Shown here one piece after another: positions 1-12,476 of a stretch of DNA of 64,000 nucleotides. The notes under the pieces are model-generated. The model saw nothing but the letters and a program-made list of their open reading frames with translations. It was not told the DNA's origin and did no database searches. Position 1 is the first letter of the stretch. Every line of letters starts with the position of its first letter. The DNA comes from Dirofilaria immitis (taxonomy: Eukaryota > Nematoda > Chromadorea > Rhabditida > Onchocercidae): contig JAKNDB010000092.1 in assembly GCA_024305405.1 (NCBI GenBank), forward strand, positions 312,001 through 376,000, read 5' to 3'. The position numbers were made by a program, and so were the translations under genes.

Positions 1-3000
1 GAGATGTTAATTAATATATGAAGAAATAATTTTAGCTTATATTATTTTATATATTATTTCATTTCGATTCAGTTCCATTTATCCATTTCATCTAATGACT
101 TTAAATTTATTTCTTTTCTTTACAGCATGCTTTGGTTAAAATTTTATTTCGTTCAAACTATAATTAATTAAACCTGCTTCAAATTAATTAAGCCTGTTTG
201 GAATTTTCTTTTTCTTTTTAGCTGCACTTTGATAAACAAGTAATCTATTTTATCTCCAAACAGATTAATCAGTTTCAATTATTAAAACGAATCATTTTCC
301 AGCACATTTTCTATTCAGATTACTGGAAATAATTCAGCTATAATTACTAATAAAACTAAATTAAATCTATTAATTAAATATATCGACATTGTGATTGATA
401 TGATAGTGGAATGGTTAACCGCTTATTTAATAGAAATCATTTTTTTCATTTCGATCAATTTAAAATTTGTTTACTTCATCTTCATTTTATCTTTAATATC
501 ATGAATATTGATTATCTTTCAATCTATTCGATTCATCTTTAATTTCAACATTTCATTATATTGTCTTCTAGTCAAACTTATCTTTTTTTTTGATTAGTTA
601 CATTTGGGAAATTACTTCTCTATCATATTCTTTTAATTATAACATTTATTATAATTTACATTTGAATATCCCAATTTAATTGTGATATATTTTATAAGCA
701 TCTCTATGATCAGTAATGATATGTAGGTATTTATACATTATCAGTGATACCTGAACACAATGATATTTGTTATTGAATGATTAAACAATGAGATATAACT
801 TATTGTTGTTTTTGGAAATTTTCTAACAAATTATTAAACCATAGATCATATACTAATTTGTTATTTATGAAAAATGATATGACACAAAATTTTATTAATT
901 ATAATTATATTATGATAATAAGCTTAACGATTAATTTTAATTTCTAAAAATATCTAATTTATTAAAGTATTATATCATATAGCATCATTGATATGATATA
1001 ATTATATTATAGCATAGCAAAAAAAAATGTGCATTTGTAAATATCAAATTTTCAGAAATATTTCTCAAATTTTGTTTATGTTAAAAATGTAATACATCAA
1101 ATAATTTTATGTTTATCAATATTGTTATTCAAATATATTGGCGTAGGCGAGATAATTACCATGGTAACATATTTCTTAGATTAATTTTATATTGAAAATA
1201 CTTTTCCTTCCAACATTTTTCATTTTTTAAATACAATATTATTTTTGACTGGTAATTTCATATTACTTTGATCACATATGTATATATATTTTTATTACAT
1301 TTATCGATCATTCATCGAGTTATCATATAAGTATTTATCTTTATAATTTTCATTTATTTTAAAATTTTGATTCGTTTGGTAAAATTTCATCTCAGTGATA
1401 AAAATTATTTTAATAGTTATATTTAATTAAAAATTATTATTCGAAATTATATTTATAACAAGAACTTTTTTCGACATTACTTTTTCTTCGTTTTTTGTTT
1501 TTTCCATTATGACCAAAAAAGAAATTAGTTGATCATATAATCGTGATCAATCAACAGTGCTGGATTATATAACTGTGATGATCATATAAAATCAATAATA
1601 ATCATGTAACTTTAGTAACTATAACTATGCTAGGGAAAAAAAAGCATTCATTTTCAGCAATTAATTAGTATACGATAATTTGAATTTAAATATTACAAAG
1701 ATTTAAATTAAAAGAATATTCAAAAAGGAAAAAATCTGCAAAATATATGAAAAGAAAAATTTTGCATCATTAAATATTGATAGCAAATTTTTTGATAAGA
1801 AATAAAAAAAAAAAGAAATATGAAAAGAAAATGAAAAATTTTTGTTAGTAAAATGATTGATCAAAAAGCAAATAATTATTAGAGCTCTTTTAAATGTTAT
1901 CTTTTAAATGTAAACAATTATGAAAGCAAAGATTATTCTTTTCAATAACATCTTTGAATTTTTTTCTTATAAAACATTTTTGCAAAAATGGCAATATAAA
2001 TTTTGAAAATTAATCCTACAATATTTCATCTGTTATTTTGCAAAATTATTGTATGATATTTTGCAAGGAAAAAGAAAAAATTATTCCATTATCTATTCAC
2101 TTATAATATTATTAAATTATTCATCATTGATAAGACATTATAAAAAGAAATTGAAATGATAAATCAAATCTGAAATTCAGGAATACTCGAATTTGGATTT
2201 ATTCAGACAGACGATGATATTATCATATATAATTATTACGGTGGGAAATCCTTTCAACTAATTAGTATGCTTGATTAGATATAATTTTTTTTTTTTTTCT
2301 AAAATTTACTCCCAAGAAATATTAGGTAGGAAGCCTGAAAAGAATAAATGAAGGAGGAAAATTAACATACAAAGCGGAATGGATAATTTTTCTAACTAAT
2401 TTACATATCTTATTTGCTATTTATCACTCTAAATGTTTTCAACTTCTGACTATTTTCGTGTTTTAATGAATTAATTTTCCATTTCCGATTATTATCAGAT
2501 TTATCCATGTAATATTTCATGGTCATAATTATATGAGACTTTGATAACTTATCCATTCATTTTTCCAATCAATACAAATTTAATGAAAAATTTGATTGTC
2601 GAAGGAATGTTCTGAATTGATTAGTTTAATAGATGGCATTAAAAATGTATTTCGAAAGAGAAAGAATCATTTATTACATTACACAATAATTGGCCAAAAT
2701 ACAATGTTCATTGAGGAATATTGATATTAATTGAGAAAATAATTTATAAAATTTAGAAAAAAACAATCTGTTTTTTCCAAATATTTCAAAAATACAATTT
2801 CATTTAAATTTGAAATTTAATTAAAATCAATTAGTATTTAATTCTTTTAATTTAAAAAAATTACACAGAAAACATATTTCTAAATTGAATTTTACATTTC
2901 AATCTAAGGAAATGTAATAAAAACATGAAAATTTTCCCTTTCTCATATTTTCAAAAAATCTTTGCATATAACATTCTGATCTTTGAACTTGCACGAAATG

Positions 3001-3084
3001 ACGCCATTATTTCGGCGGCATCTACCGTAAATTTAAGGTACATATAAAGTTCGTACATACGGAAGAGAAGAAGATGATGAAGGC
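1..3084. other. AT-rich intergenic DNA, no gene recognised
   Basis: I see no splice-bounded coding exon, tRNA or long repeat here. The only ORFs are short and of AT-driven composition. From about 2990 base composition becomes less extreme, and a minus-strand frame across 2951-3136 is open, but it has no recognisable motif. This stretch may hold the promoter of the gene that starts at 3550. Confidence 0.5.
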
Positions 3085-3300
3085 ATGAGCGGGTTGTCTT
3101 TTTGTTTTGTGATTTTGATTTTGTTTGCCATAGCATTTCTTATGGTTACAATTGTTGCCTTCATATTTTGTCGGAACGATGAAAAGGTTTCCATAGATTA
3201 CGCTGATATCAAATACCATAACTTTTGTGAGACTTCTAATATCATATTTTATAGTGATTATTATTTATATGATAACTGCGGTCAGATTGCAATCTTTTAA
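3085..3300 (+). CDS. possible small single-span membrane peptide
   Basis: An ATG-started frame of 71 codons. Residues 3-30 form a continuous hydrophobic stretch (leucine, isoleucine, valine, phenylalanine), followed by an RNDEK segment and a tyrosine-rich tail. That is the shape of a single-pass membrane microprotein. I recognise no family. It lies 250 bases before the TTD14 start on the same strand, so it could also be a 5' leader exon or an upstream ORF of that gene: an AAAG|gtttcc donor-like site occurs inside it. The minus strand is open over part of the same stretch, so the reading direction is not certain. Only transcript data would decide; chance is a real alternative. Confidence 0.2.
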   Translation: MSGLSFCFVILILFAIAFLMVTIVAFIFCRNDEKVSIDYADIKYHNFCETSNIIFYSDYYLYDNCGQIAIF

Positions 3301-3549
3301 TAATAATGGCATGCATAGGATGCGTGACTGATAAATATATAGTAGTACCAACTGTTGAATTTATCAGTTCCATTTAATTTTTATTCATTGCTATGAAAAT
3401 ATTATATCATTAATTTTGGCACATCAATATCGAATTAATTTTGTTATAGCTGGTTATCATCGATGGTTAAATTGAAATTTATTTGATATTTGCTGCTATC
3501 CATTCTCATACAACACTGTTATAACTCAAGCGCATTATCAATATTTCCA

Positions 3550-6500
3550 ATGGTTGAACCAGACCAAATTGTTACCAAACGTCGTATTTATAAAATCGTC
3601 CTCACAGGCGGTCCATGCGGTGGAAAAACCACTGGACAAGTGAGAAATTTGATTTTTATTTCACAATTATTTTTATCATTTGAAAAGTACAAAATTAAAA
3701 TATCACAAATTTTCTTTTGAGACTTGTTTGATAGTTTGAAAGCATACAATTTAACTAAATCCAAAAAAAAATTTTCTTTTTGAGAGTTAAATCTAAACAA
3801 ATAAATTAAAGTTTACTAATTAAATTGTTTGAAAACGTGTTTTGGAAAATGGATTTTGTACGGTTCTGGTTACCAGTAATTATACTTATTCTTTAGAGGA
3901 AATAATTCTCGTAAAAATTGCGAGTGAGCTTTATTCCGATTTCTTGGCTATTTGTTCCTTTTTATCCTACTCTTCACCCTTCTGAGACAGAATACTTTGT
4001 GAGTGGAAATATATATTTCTCATTGGCAATTTATTTTTCCATCATTAACATGTCCTGATAATTGATTTTTAATTTCTATTATGCTATGGTATTTAGGATC
4101 GCCTTCGAACATTTTTGAAGAGATTGGATGGAAAGTATATACCGTACCGGAAACAGCCAATATATTACTTGGTGGTGGCGTGAAATTTGCCGAGTTGACA
4201 CAGGAACAAGTCTATAAATTTCAGAAAGACTTGTTACTAACTTTGCTAAGAATTGAAACGGTAAAAATTTATTTTTTTCACTGAAAGATTAATTTATCGT
4301 GTATTAGCAAGTTAATGTTGATTTACTAATGTATATCGATTAATTGGGTTTTAAAAGAATTGAATTTCCATTACCTCCCTCAGTAATTTGTTACACAAAC
4401 ACTGAAACATATACGCGCTACAAGTATTGGAAAGTACAATAAAATCTGACATTTCATATTATAGGTAGCTATTTTTCATTAAACACAGTAAGAATACGGT
4501 GATGTGTAACTGAACTTACGAACAATTGAAATATCTATAAATCATTCAAAAAAAAACAGTAATGAAAATAAAATTTAGTACACTAATATATTTGGTATAG
4601 TGTTTTGAATTTCTCCTATATAAAAAAAGACAAATAGTGCGAAATAGTAGTTATTATACTGATTGTTTTTTCTAAATAATTTCTATAGTGGTGGTTGAAA
4701 AAATTGGCAGGTTTTCTTTAATCAAGCCAATGCATCAACTGCTGAACGTATCTTGATCATATGCGATCGTGGAGCTATGGATCCAGCAGCATATCTCGAC
4801 AAGAAATCCTGGGCCCAAATATTAAAGGAAATTAATGTAGATCAATTCAGTCTACGAGAAGATAGATATGACCAGGTAAGTTCTCTTTTTTATTAATAAT
4901 TTATTTTTAGAAGATTTTTAAAAGATTACATGACTTTCTTTTTGGAAGATAAAGACGAACATGTAGTTATTCAAAATATAATTTAGCATCTCCAGAAGAA
5001 GTGATATTCAAACGTTTTGTTCATTCTTCATTTCTGAAGTATTTTTGCTTTTAACATTGTCACTGCTGTTACATATCATGTCATGGCATCCTTTTTCCTA
5101 TCATAGATTCGTTGCCATAAGATAATTTGTTCATGCTGATGGAACGTTGCTACTTATAGATTTCGCTTATTAATTTCAGCAAACGGTAGGATTTGAATAA
5201 TAAATTCTGAAACTCAAATTCTTAAAAATCAGTAGATGATCGAGATATTGTCTGCCAAGTTATATCATTTAAATTATCTAGTGCTTTAAATGATGATATT
5301 TTGTTCACATTATTGCACTTTTTTCTTTTTGATTTCAACTACTAGAAACACTTATTTGTAGATTTTGCATATGACCACAGCAGCAGATGGTGCAGAAGAA
5401 TACTATACTTTGGCGAATAGTAATGTAAGAAGTGAAACGGTTGAGGAAGCCATCGAACAAGATCGACTTACTCTTGATGTAATAATTTTTTTTTCAGATT
5501 TAATTTCAGAATATTTATTATTTTCAATATTGTTTGATTTTTGAAAATTTTTCAAGACTCAAAAGCAATTCTTGAAACTTTTATAGATAAGCTTCATTTG
5601 TTTTAATCGTTTAAGTATACTATGTAGCTCATGCGGAAGCTTTTGCCTTTAGATTTCTCTTTCCTCATTATAATTTTGATTTTAACTATAGCAGGAGCCG
5701 ACTAAAGGAACCGTATCACATTGCATAGCCATGTATATTTGTTGCACATTTCATTTGGCGAAATTTGAGGGATATTTTAAAGACAATAGATCAGTATAGC
5801 TCTTTATATTATGCTTAAATTAAATCAGCATTATCTTAATTTATAAAATTAATATTGCAAATCAAAGTAAGTCCATTTCAATGACATTTTTGTATAGGCC
5901 TGGCTTGGGCATCCACGCGTTGATGTAATTGAGAACGTTGGTTGCAAATCATTTGACGATAAAATACTCAAATTAATCGCTACCTTATGCAATCGAATGG
6001 GTCTTCCTACTCAAGATCGATTGGCCTTCAACAGCAAGTAATTTTTACGTTTTTTTGTGATTTAAATGACTGAAGTTTGTTTTAGATAGATTTTTAAATT
6101 ACTGAAAAAAATTTTACGCAGATTAGATTAAATAAAATAATTAATTGATTAATTCCACACTTGTTTTAAAAAATGAGAATATATATATGATAATATAATC
6201 TGTTTCTGTTATCCTAAATCAGAAAATCTTAGTATTTATTCTATTAATACAATAATACGAAAAAAAAGAGGAAGCTACAGGCGTTTTATTCATATCAAAA
6301 AAGAGAGGTAAGAATTAGAATGATAATTTCATAAGTGTGATAGTTATCATCACATTTAATGCAAATAATTGATGCTAACATTTCGCAGAAAACGAAAATG
6401 GCTTGTTACATCGTTTGATGAAAAGCGTATGCCACGTTGTGAAGTATTCCTTGTGCGGCATAATTACCTTTGCACCGAAGATCAAAATGTTCAGGTTCAG

Positions 6501-8163
6501 CTTATTTTTTTCATGGGGTGAGGGCAGATATAAAAGACTAGGGAAATTATTCAAGTTTCGCGAATAATTTTATTGTGGCCTGATTTAGTCTTATTGTATG
6601 CTGTCTTTTTCTCTCCCTCCCTCTCTTTTTCAATATATTAAAGATTGATGATGATCTAGAAGGAACATGCGAGTTTCTCCGATCTTTTAAATTGGTAACA
6701 TTTTTGCATCTATTTCCAAAGATGTCAGTCCTAATACTCCTGTCGCGAATAAATTTCGAAAGGTTTCTATGATAAAAAAATATGAGTGTTGCTAAAATCG
6801 CAAATGGCACTAGAAAATCAGAGAAGGCAATGATTCCTTTGTGTTGGATTTCACGTGAATGGATATATATTGCACATGTGTATTTACTGTATAATGAAAT
6901 ATGTAAGTTAAAATTCTCTGCCTTTGTTTTTGAGCTATATTTCCCACAAGCTAGCAAAGGCCCTATTCCTTATGCTCACAACCATACCAGGATCTATTGC
7001 TTACGAAAGAAGAGGTCCAAAATAGCAAATCATTTGATAGCAAGTACTTCGATGAGGTCGGTTGGATCCATCGCAAATTGGGTATCCTTTCCAATTCTCC
7101 TTTTTCTTGAGTTGTGTTATCGTCACTGAACTTGTTTTACTAATATCATTGAAATCGTATTAAGGTTTAATCATCCAAGTTTGAGATTGGAGTATTTGGA
7201 TTTTGTCTTTGGCAACAATTGGAACTTTAAGTGAAAATAAAGACTTTGCAGCTCTGTGTACCTTGTTGCAGCACAAAAGAGGGAAAATTTTTCACTACAG
7301 CTCCTTTAAAAATTCGAAAAGAACAAAAATAATTCATTATTTGTTCGATGAGATCTTATTCATCATGTATTAATTGTGGTTTTATTTATGTTTTTTCTTT
7401 TTAAAGTAGATGAATCACTGGTAAATTATATTAAAGGTTCGATTACGCTCACGAAGTCAACGTGGCCGTACGACATATGCCATAACAACTCGGCACTATG
7501 ATGGTCCAGAACCAGTAGAAACTCGCATGCAATTGAACTATCGAGAATATATGAGTTATATTCAAATGGAAGATCGTTCGAGAGCACCAATCAATAAAGA
7601 ACGGAGGTGTTTTATGTATGGCAAACAGGCATGTTTATGTTTTATTTAAATTTTACATTTTTCTCAAATTAAGCACTAAATGATCTGTATATGGTATAGT
7701 ACCATGTTGTGACTGGCAGAAGGTCACTATGAGAGGCTCACCGTTGGCTGAATTAAATTTTGGTAAGTTGAGCTTCCTTAGAAATCTAAATGCCTTCAAT
7801 GAATGCCAGTTATAATCCTTCTAAAGTTCAAAAGCTATACTTAATGAAAAATAAAAAGAACGTTGCAGAAACTGAAGAGAAGTATTCTCTAAACAATGCT
7901 TTATCTTCAATAAACTTGCAATTAAATTATTCTCACACAATTTATAGTACTATCATTTGGACACGTATACTTCACCATTACCGCCATCATGTAAAGGGAA
8001 ACCGTTAATGTTACTGGAAACGTACACGACGGCTCCGATCGGTGATACCAATGAACCGTTATTACCTGATTTTATGACCATTTCAAAAGAAGTGACAAGT
8101 GATTCAACGTACAGTATGTATACGATTGCCAATTTAGATGCTAAAATAGGCAAGAGAAGTTAA
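3550..8163 (+). CDS. ttd14: TTD14-like P-loop nucleotide-binding protein (one apparent frameshift)
   Basis: Eight exons by eye: 3550-3639, 4097-4260, 4711-4875, 5362-5478, 5898-6037, 6389-6494, 7437-7628, 7948-8163, giving about 396 residues. Exon 1 carries the Walker A motif GGPCGGKTT (residues 20-28). Exon 2 has [11 protein letters not shown] and GGGVKF, exon 3 has [14 protein letters not shown], and the C-terminal exons have [16 protein letters not shown] and LMLLETYT. These match the order of Drosophila TTD14, a GTP- and phosphoinositide-binding regulator of TRP/TRPL channel trafficking; a channel-trafficking role here is inference. Exon 2 opens in the frame DRLRTF but continues as FEEIGWKV in the next frame. 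One missing T in the run at 4112-4116 accounts for this. The exon 7 donor is GC rather than GT. The start is the first ATG close to the P-loop. Upstream in-frame codons lack an ATG in family-like context. Confidence 0.85.
4112..4116 (+). other. site of apparent 1-base deletion in ttd14 exon 2
   Basis: A run of five T. With six, the conserved reading [14 protein letters not shown] is continuous and in phase with exons 1 and 3, both of which join in phase 0. With five, the downstream frame is lost. It may be an assembly error or a true disabling mutation. Confidence 0.75.
6991..7056 (+). other. candidate optional in-frame exon inside ttd14 intron 6
   Basis: Inside the long intron between exons 6 and 7, a 66-base stretch follows CCAG and ends before GTCGGT. 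It is phase 0 at both ends and reads [18 protein letters not shown] plus four more residues. If used it would add 22 residues between the NVQ and VRLRSR segments. Remembered TTD14 sequences run straight through this junction, so it would be an alternative or cryptic exon. The composition is less AT-rich than the intron around it. It could be chance. Confidence 0.2.
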
Positions 8164-10080
8164 CTTTACACTTTCAGATAATTCTGCAGATATCACTCTT
8201 AACAATGGCTAATTCTTCATTAGATATTTAAATACTAGTTTATTAATTGTTGCAGCGCTATCCTGAAGTTATAATCTCCATTTTATTAAAATTAATATGT
8301 TTTTCGATTTTACTTATCAGAAATCATGGATTTTGAAAGTTATGTGTGTTTATGAAGTTGTCTGGCGGCAGTCCTTATCTTTTCATATCTTTCCTTATAA
8401 TTAATTGTTGCATCCGAAAGATGATATCAGCTATAAATAGTCATAGTAATTTGTTTTCTTGTATATTTGGTTGGAAGAAGTAATTATTTCCATCATATTA
8501 AGCATCGAAATCTTAAATTTTTAAATGTATTCTTATATCTCTGTTGTTATCAATTTCTTTGCTGTTTTGACTGGAAAGTTTGCTTTTACAATTCAAATGC
8601 CAATTTAACAGAAAGTTTTCATCTACAAATAAAAGCATTCAAATCCCAAAGTTAACATAAAGTGTGAAAACATTTTAAAGAAATATTTTTTTATGTGAAT
8701 CAATTTGCAAAAATTTGAAATTCATGCTGAAAATTTACAATCTCTGTTCACTTAAATATCTTCTTTTATCGAACTTTATGACTCAGTATTTCAGTCACTG
8801 GCCATTTCATCAGAATCACTCAGGATATTATGTTATATAATTAATATTATTTAAAGCCATTTGGAAGATAATTTTTCGATAATATCGAAATTAATTTATA
8901 ACTATGTATTTAATCAATTATTTTTAGCCGAAATAAATTGAATAATTCATTTTTATCGTTTCCAAGTCAGTTAGCAGTATGATGCATTAACTGTTAAAAT
9001 AAAGACGAACTAACGAATTAACGATATGTATTGAAATATATATTTTCAATATTCGTCATTTTCCAGTTCACATCTTTTTGTACCATAATCATTTGAGTTT
9101 GTATATATTTTAAATTATTAATATATTTTAGAAATTAAAAATTAATTTGTAATATGTACCTTCGAGCAGTTCGTCTTATATTATTCTTCAACTTCATTTC
9201 ATAGCATCACACATTTTTTTTACCTGAAACACATCAATACATCTGAATGTATTAGTGGTTTGCAATTCTAATCATTGTAAACAATTGTACTATGAAATTG
9301 AGTTGATCATTATTTCTCTAATTTTTTTCTCCGCCTCTGTTTAACTTCTCTTCTGTATTAAATTATTTATCCCGAAGTGAGGACACAGTCAGCCAGTGTA
9401 AATAGAAAAAATTGATTTTATTCAACTCCGATTTTATTAAAAATTATTGAAATCCTTCTAAGGATGGAATATTACTGTGGAAATCAGATTTATCTTTATA
9501 ATAATTGAAGATTGAAGACGAAAATATTATTGTCCATTGCTTTGCTTTACCACAATGTTTCTGATGGTAGGTTAATTGATAAAGAACATTGTATAAAATC
9601 TTATCATTTTCGAAAATTTATAATTCTTGGAAGACGACAATCTCCAAAAGTATACTATTCAATCATTTATCTATCTATTAGAATTATGCGTAATCCTAAT
9701 AGTTTCTCTCTTAATCGAATTAATCTGAAAACCTTTTAAATTTTGCAGAAATCTCCGTGATTCATGCTGAAATTAAAACTTCATTTCCAATTAAGCATAT
9801 TTCAATCAGAAACATGCAGATATTAACAAGAAGAATTGCTAAATATATGCAAACAATGAAATAATATACTTTTGAACAGACGAATATTCTTTATAAAATC
9901 CAATAATTTTGGTTGAAGTTTGATTCCCTGGAACTTTTCATCTATCATCTTCCCGGTAAAATTTGAAGATTCTTTTACATTTCACTTTTCTTAAAAAGAA
10001 AAGCTATAAAAGAGAGAAAATGAATAAAATATATTCGTTAATAGGATATCTAACAATCTTGATACTTAAGTCATTCTGTG
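8164..10080. other. intergenic and 3' flank of ttd14, nothing recognised
   Basis: AT-rich DNA with no convincing exon. A 75-codon plus-strand frame near 9512 begins with a TTG rather than ATG and looks signal-peptide-like only by chance. No canonical AATAAA lies close behind the ttd14 stop. Confidence 0.4.
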
Positions 10081-10089
10081 CAACAAATA

Positions 10090-10184
10090 CTACATATTTT
10101 CGATGATTAAGTGCTATTGTTAAAGTTTGACTAAACGGTTTCATTTGCTTTGGAAGTGTAGAAAATTCATCGAAAATATGTAGT
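10090..10184. repeat. perfect 17-base inverted repeat with ~61-base loop
   Basis: CTACATATTTTCGATGA at 10090-10106 is matched by its exact reverse complement at 10168-10184. The arms contain a CG-bearing core, so they are not simple AT repeats. On the minus strand the same segment can be read from an ATG near 10150 as MKPFSQTLTIALNHRKYVV and so on, ending FVAQNDLS, which faintly recalls the IVAQSD segment of the 12-16 kb gene. It could be a fold-back element, a hairpin RNA precursor or a decayed exon. Confidence 0.6.
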
Positions 10185-11420
10185 GATTGATAAATTATTC
10201 CCTACTATTCATGAGAGTCACATTCATATCAGTTCAGCAATTTTTACATGAAATAAAACTAGAAATTACTCATGATATATCATTTTAAATATTTCGCTGA
10301 TAATCATCGGTAATAATTTCCTCTGACATGATAATTATTGAAAGCTGTCCAACATATGATTATATAATCTTAAAATAAAATCAATTGCAATAAAAAAATT
10401 ATTTGAATTGTTTGACACTTTTATCAGAACGATAAAGAAAGAGAGGAATGAAAGCTTCGGTTTATTTACTTTTAAATTTCAATTACTGATATTTGCTTCT
10501 TACACATAAATAGGTTGTTTTAATTCATTTTGTTTTTATTGCATTTCCATGTCGTTTTTACGAATTATTTCATAGCGATTGTAATATCATTTTTATCGAT
10601 AATGAAATGCTCAGTAAAAAATGGAAATCTTTCCTTCTAGTTAATAATTTATCCTTATTTGGAATATTTCAGAATGAGAAATTTATCTTTCGTATCTCTT
10701 CCATCCGATTCTGGATGAATAGATAGTAACTTCAATCGATTTTTTATCCATATTTTATAGAAGAAAAACATGCAATAGCTATTATATTTGTTATGGTAAA
10801 TATTCTCTCTTTTCTAATTAGAAAAGGCGCAATATATAATATTTAAACTTAAGTTTATTTTTACATTCGATTTATTACGAAATATAAATTGAAAGATAAA
10901 ATGCAAATTTTTTCCTCGCATTTCATTTCATTTCAAAATAAAAATAAAAACTATAACGAAAGAAGAAGCAAAAATTTATCTAACAATATGTTTGACGATA
11001 CAAACATTTAATTTATTCACTATGATTGCATCGAATCAATTATTATTCTATTGGATATGTAACAAATATATTGACAGAAATTTTCTGCTATTTTTTATCA
11101 ATCAATTCATTACATGCTATCAATGAATTATCAATTTTTCATGACCCCAACCTATTGTATACTTTTTTTTGATAGGCAATTTTTAAATGATCAGTAACAA
11201 GCATAACAAATAAGCCTAAATTCAAAATGATCCACTCAACGATCAAAATGATGATTTATTCAAATAAATCAAAATCAATTTAGTAAGTTCTCCCAATCAT
11301 CCCTTTCGCATTGAATCGCAGTCATTGCGAAATATTTCGCATGATATTATTATGCAATAATTGTGTGAATGCAAATGATATTGCAACGTAGAACTTCTTA
11401 TAGAAGTTAGGAGTTAACAA

Positions 11421-11640
11421 GATGTTTCGTCCAATTGAACAAGAAAGCAAATTGATCCACTAATCATTCTCTCTAAGTATGTCGATTGTCTTAAGTACCC
11501 TATTTTCAACTTTAGCTTGATTAAATTGATAATCTCTAGTAATCACGATTAACATGATTAATTTCGTTTCATTTTGAAATTCATAATAAGATTTCAGAAA
11601 TTTCATTCCAATTTGATGGATAGCTTCTTTAATAAAATAC
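11421..11640 (-). pseudogene. decayed paralogous exon of the 12-16 kb gene
   Basis: On the minus strand, after an ATTAG acceptor at 11641-11645, a frame runs from 11640 to a TAG at 11460-11462. It reads YFIKEAIHQIGMKF, then EFQNETKLIMLIV, then RVLKTIDILREND. This aligns with the neighbouring gene's segments DFIIRNLYEIGKIKF, NFRKETNLIIMIVNHN and SEIVKMLRKEMN, and the acceptor is at the equivalent place and phase. After the TAG the similarity continues in another frame (MISGSICFLVQLDET against MNITAPICIVAQSDI). The frame break and stop make a pseudogene likely, although base-loss errors of the kind seen elsewhere in the window could contribute. I did not find the other exons of this copy. Confidence 0.6.
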
Positions 11641-12476
11641 CTAATAGAATTTATTTATTTTAGTGTAAAATCTGACTTTTCAGCATATCGTATCTTAATA
11701 AATTCTATTAAATTTATCCTTCTATGCTTAAGGTGTTATACAAATCTATGATTTCAGTTATGAAAATTTTGATTAAAAATAAAGAAGAAAATATAACGAT
11801 AGCTAGTGTGTACTTATCATTCATTCATTCAATAAAATATTGAATCAATTTTTTTGGAGTAAAAATAAATTTAATTAGATTGTTTTTATTATCGCCTCTT
11901 TATTCCTTTTCTTTTTTAATATACTCAACATATCAAATTCTTTGTCATTTAATTATAATGGCTATCTAACGAAAATTTGAAATTGAAATTAAAAATTTCA
12001 TTTTAAACTGTTAATGTAAATTTTAAATCAATGTCTCCAATCCTTATGCCAAAAGAATTAAACCGTAACATCGGCTAGCTTTAGCTGAATTGGCAATAAT
12101 GATGACAATTTACTCCTGTGAATATGTGGGATTATCAACTTAATTTCTTGATAAAAATTTTAAACAATATCTAAGAAAGTCAGATAACTCCATCAGAAAA
12201 TTGCTGTTTTCACTTGATGTTTCAGCAATTTTTGACGTTCTTTATTTTATCAGATATTTATCAGTGCTAATATATATTTATGCATTACGATATAGACAAG
12301 GATAATTGGAGAGCATTATTTATTTTATCAAAAAGCAACAAAAAATGATGAAATTACCAATATACAATTAAATCAACATTATTTTCATCATAAGCATATT
12401 CTGAATTATTGTAAGAATGTTCTAGATCAACGGATAAATATTCCGAATTATGGAAAGAATATTCCTTACTCAAATA

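Noticed and set aside
6547..7129. Opposed 115- and 136-codon ORFs
   Set aside because: They lie in a ttd14 intron and have no family resemblance; only the short phase-matched segment at 6991-7056 was kept as a weak candidate.
9512..9739. Signal-peptide-like ORF
   Set aside because: It starts at TTG with no in-frame ATG and has no exon partners.
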